Source: an uncultured bacterium
GTDB lineage: Bacteria > Desulfobacterota > WTBG01
Assembly (NCBI GenBank): GCA_938024025.1
Contig: CALJBY010000328.1
Location: 1-8,254, forward strand
Reading direction: 5' to 3'
DNA length: 8,254 nucleotides
Made by a program: the position numbers and the translations under genes. Under the pieces are notes generated by a model. The model ran no database searches. It was not told the DNA's origin and worked only from the letters and a program-made list of their open reading frames with translations. Shown piece after piece: positions 6,088 to 8,254 of this stretch (its first letter is position 1; each line of letters begins with the position of its first letter).

Positions 6088-8254
6088 CTATATCTCCACC
6101 ACCTTACCCTGTGGTAGACTACCCACCACCGTATCCTGAGAAAAGAGGGAGAGCACCTTCCCTGCAGAACCACACGACTGTGCTACGCACTCGGGAATAT
6201 CTTTGGGCGATTGACAACACCCAGCCAGAAAGATTCCCATCACTGTGCTCTCAGAGGGTCTGAGACGGGGATGGATAACCTGCATAAAACCAAATCCATC
6301 AGTGTCAATTCCGAGAGTTCCGGCCAATTGTTTTGCATCCGGCCGCGGAATCATGGCCATGGCAAGTACCACCATGTCAGCTGCAATCTCTACCCGTTTG
6401 CCCGTAAGGGTGTCACTTCCCCACACCATTATTTTCTCACCATCCCTGAATATCTTTGACACTCTCCCCCTGATATAGACAATCCCGTCCTCCTCAGTTC
6501 CCCGCTGGTAAAACTCCTCATACATCTTTCCGTCTGTTCGCACATCCATATAGAAGACATACATAGTACCATCGTGCACTGCATGTTTGTAGAGCATTCC
6601 CATCTTGCAGCTATACATGCAACAGACACGTGAGCAGTAGGGAAGGTTATGTTCAGGATCTCTCGATCCCACACATTCGACAAAGACTACATCTTTAGGA
6701 ACCTTTTTATCTGATGGTCTTATAACGACTCCATCAGTAGGCCCCGATGGGCAGAGGAGACGTTCAAACTGAAGGGGATCTATAACATCAGGGTCTCGTT
6801 CATACTCTTCAATAAGTCCTGGGGAAAGGAGTTCATAGCCCGTGGCAACCACAATAGCTCCCACATTGAGGGTTTCATAGCTCTCGGTTAATGTATGATC
6901 GATTGCCTGGGCTTCACAGGCACCAACACAAGACATACACTCACAGCATCCGGCACAACTCAAACACCTTTGTGCCTCTGCCATAGCTTCCTCCCGGCTA
7001 AACCCCAGATCAACCTCACTGAAATTCCTTCCGCGTTCAGCAAGCTCCATGGTAGGCATCTTCATCCTGGATTTCTTTTGTACGTCTTTGGTGTTAACCT
7101 CGAGGTCTTTTGGTTTTTGCCACTCATCTTCACGATCTTTTCTGAGATCTTTGCCCGTCAGGAAACGATCAATTGAAAGAGCAGCTTTTCTCCCTGCAGC
7201 CAGAGCTTCCACCGCGCTTGCCGGTCCCGTTACCGCATCACCCCCCGCAAAGACTCCCGTAATACCCGTTTCAAGGGTAAGCACATCCACTTCCACGGTC
7301 CCATTTCGCGCAATCTTCAAGTCAATCCCTTCACCCAGCTGTGTACTATTCGGTGACTGTCCTATGGCAGGAATGACCATATCAACTTCCATGGTAAATT
7401 CTGAACCCTCTAGAGGAAGTGGTCTTCTCCTCCCGCTGGCATCCGGTTCACCCAGCTGCATGCGAATACATTCCAGATGGGTTACTCTACCACCATCCCC
7501 GATTACTTTCACCGGATTAGCGAGCAAATGGAGTTTAATACCCTCATGTTCAGCCTCTTCAATTTCTGTCTCGTTTGCGGGCATTTCCTTCCTTGAACGA
7601 CGATAGATAATATGTACTTCTTGAGCTCCCTTTCTCAGAACAGTCCGAGCCGCATCAATAGCAGCATTGCCACCTCCCACCACTACTACCTTTTTCCCCA
7701 CGGTAACCACTTCTCCTAAGTTGACTCGCCTTAAGAAATCAATCCCGTGGACGACTCCTGTGAAGTCCTCCCCCTCTATAGCAAGCCTGGTACTCGTATG
7801 GGCTCCAATGGCAATGAAGACAGCATCATAGTCACGCTTCAACTGGTCGAACGGTATATCCTTTCCTACCGTAACATTAAAACGGAATTCCACTCCCAGC
7901 TGAGCAACGCGGTCGGTTTCCTTCTGCAGAATTGCACGTGGCAATCGATATTCAGGAATGCCCGAAAACAAGGTACCTCCCGCCCGGGGGAAGGAATCAA
8001 AGATGGTAACCGTATATCCCTTTCTTCTCAAATCATAGGCTGCAAGTAATCCCGCCGGGCCGGCCCCTATAATGGCAACCTTTTTGTCTTTCTCTTCTTC
8101 TATGGCAATCTCGGGCTCACCCTCCTTTTCACCCAGGTCAGCCGCTGAACGTTTGAGGTAACAGATTGAAATAGGTTGATCAACCTCTTTCCTCTTGCAC
8201 TCAGTTTCACAGGGATGAACGCAGATCCTTCCGATGGTTCCTGGAAAGGGAAGC
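6088..8254 (-). CDS. GltD-like NAD(P)H oxidoreductase fused to an HdrA core (5' end beyond the window)
   Basis: The frame is open from the right edge to TAG at 6088-6090, giving 721 residues with the N-terminus missing. A TTG at 8029-8031 is not the start, because the FAD motif G-A-G-P-A-G (residues 63-68) lies upstream of it. Residues 1-40 look like the cysteine-rich N-terminal domain of GltD (Cys11, 15, 19, 31). Next come the NAD(P)H-binding G-G-G-N-A-A (193-198), a Y-R-R-S-R-K-E-M-P segment typical of GltD, and the second FAD signature around G-V-F-A-G-G-D-A (333-340). From about 400 the protein becomes HdrA: seven cysteines in 430-446, then Cys527 (C-V-G-S-R) and Cys540, 544, 545. It stops without the C-terminal ferredoxin of HdrA. 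The likely role is to connect the NAD(P)H pool to Hdr-type electron transfer in the cytoplasm. The HdrA half closely resembles the neighbouring single HdrA. The exact electron donor and direction cannot be read from sequence. Confidence 0.92.
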   Translation of the reverse strand, partial: LPFPGTIGRICVHPCETECKRKEVDQPISICYLKRSAADLGEKEGEPEIAIEEEKDKKVAIIGAGPAGLLAAYDLRRKGYTVTIFDSFPRAGGTLFSGIPEYRLPRAILQKETDRVAQLGVEFRFNVTVGKDIPFDQLKRDYDAVFIAIGAHTSTRLAIEGEDFTGVVHGIDFLRRVNLGEVVTVGKKVVVVGGGNAAIDAARTVLRKGAQEVHIIYRRSRKEMPANETEIEEAEHEGIKLHLLANPVKVIGDGGRVTHLECIRMQLGEPDASGRRRPLPLEGSEFTMEVDMVIPAIGQSPNSTQLGEGIDLKIARNGTVEVDVLTLETGITGVFAGGDAVTGPASAVEALAAGRKAALSIDRFLTGKDLRKDREDEWQKPKDLEVNTKDVQKKSRMKMPTMELAERGRNFSEVDLGFSREEAMAEAQRCLSCAGCCECMSCVGACEAQAIDHTLTESYETLNVGAIVVATGYELLSPGLIEEYERDPDVIDPLQFERLLCPSGPTDGVVIRPSDKKVPKDVVFVECVGSRDPEHNLPYCSRVCCMYSCKMGMLYKHAVHDGTMYVFYMDVRTDGKMYEEFYQRGTEEDGIVYIRGRVSKIFRDGEKIMVWGSDTLTGKRVEIAADMVVLAMAMIPRPDAKQLAGTLGIDTDGFGFMQVIHPRLRPSESTVMGIFLAGCCQSPKDIPECVAQSCGSAGKVLSLFSQDTVVGSLPQGKVVEI

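Noticed and set aside
7049..7606. Plus-strand 185-codon open frame
   Set aside because: It is antisense to the NAD(P)H-binding region of the GltD-HdrA fusion; the serine-rich, low-complexity translation is typical of a shadow frame.

Overview
This 8.25 kb window reads as part of one minus-strand gene cluster for flavin-based electron transfer of the heterodisulfide-reductase (Hdr) type, from a strict anaerobe. In transcription order (right to left) it holds: a GltD-like NAD(P)H oxidoreductase fused to an HdrA core (6088-8254, 5' end outside the window); a standard single-copy HdrA (3945-5915); a 1009-residue double HdrA (400-3429); and an MvhD-type iron-sulfur protein running off the left edge (1-313). 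Four HdrA flavin/[4Fe-4S] cores therefore lie on three polypeptides of three different architectures.

The most striking feature is in mvhD. An in-frame TGA at 113-115 falls exactly where the family has a conserved cysteine (GG-C-H-x-G-[DE]-C-H-Y), the reading frame continues with good family similarity to the window edge, and a perfect 8-bp stem with a TGT loop follows 12 nt after the TGA. I read it as a selenocysteine codon with a bacterial-type SECIS, so mvhD should not be annotated as a 66-residue ORF. Elsewhere in the window TGA serves as a stop (double hdrA ends TGATGA), so a genome-wide reassignment of TGA is unlikely.

Proposed wiring: NAD(P)H is oxidised by the GltD half of the first protein; electrons pass through HdrA FAD and the iron-sulfur clusters; the double HdrA and MvhD hand them to or take them from partners not in the window (HdrBC, hydrogenase, formate dehydrogenase, MetFV, or a BamB-I-type benzoyl-CoA reductase complex). 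The double HdrA plus Sec-MvhD pair resembles both BamE-BamF of class II benzoyl-CoA reductase and HdrA-MvhD of acetogen/sulfate-reducer Hdr complexes; the window cannot decide between them.

The organism is an anaerobic bacterium with selenocysteine machinery. A sulfate-reducing or syntrophic Desulfobacterota-like lineage fits, but other uncultured anaerobic phyla fit too, and an archaeal source is disfavoured because the putative SECIS lies inside the coding region.

The two larger intergenic stretches (3430-3944 and 5916-6087) contain no convincing gene. They are mosaics of very short, degenerate tandem repeats, often with a 7-bp period but with a different unit in each array, plus a hairpin that looks like a REP element. 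I saw no tRNA, rRNA, CRISPR array, insertion sequence or clear intrinsic terminator.
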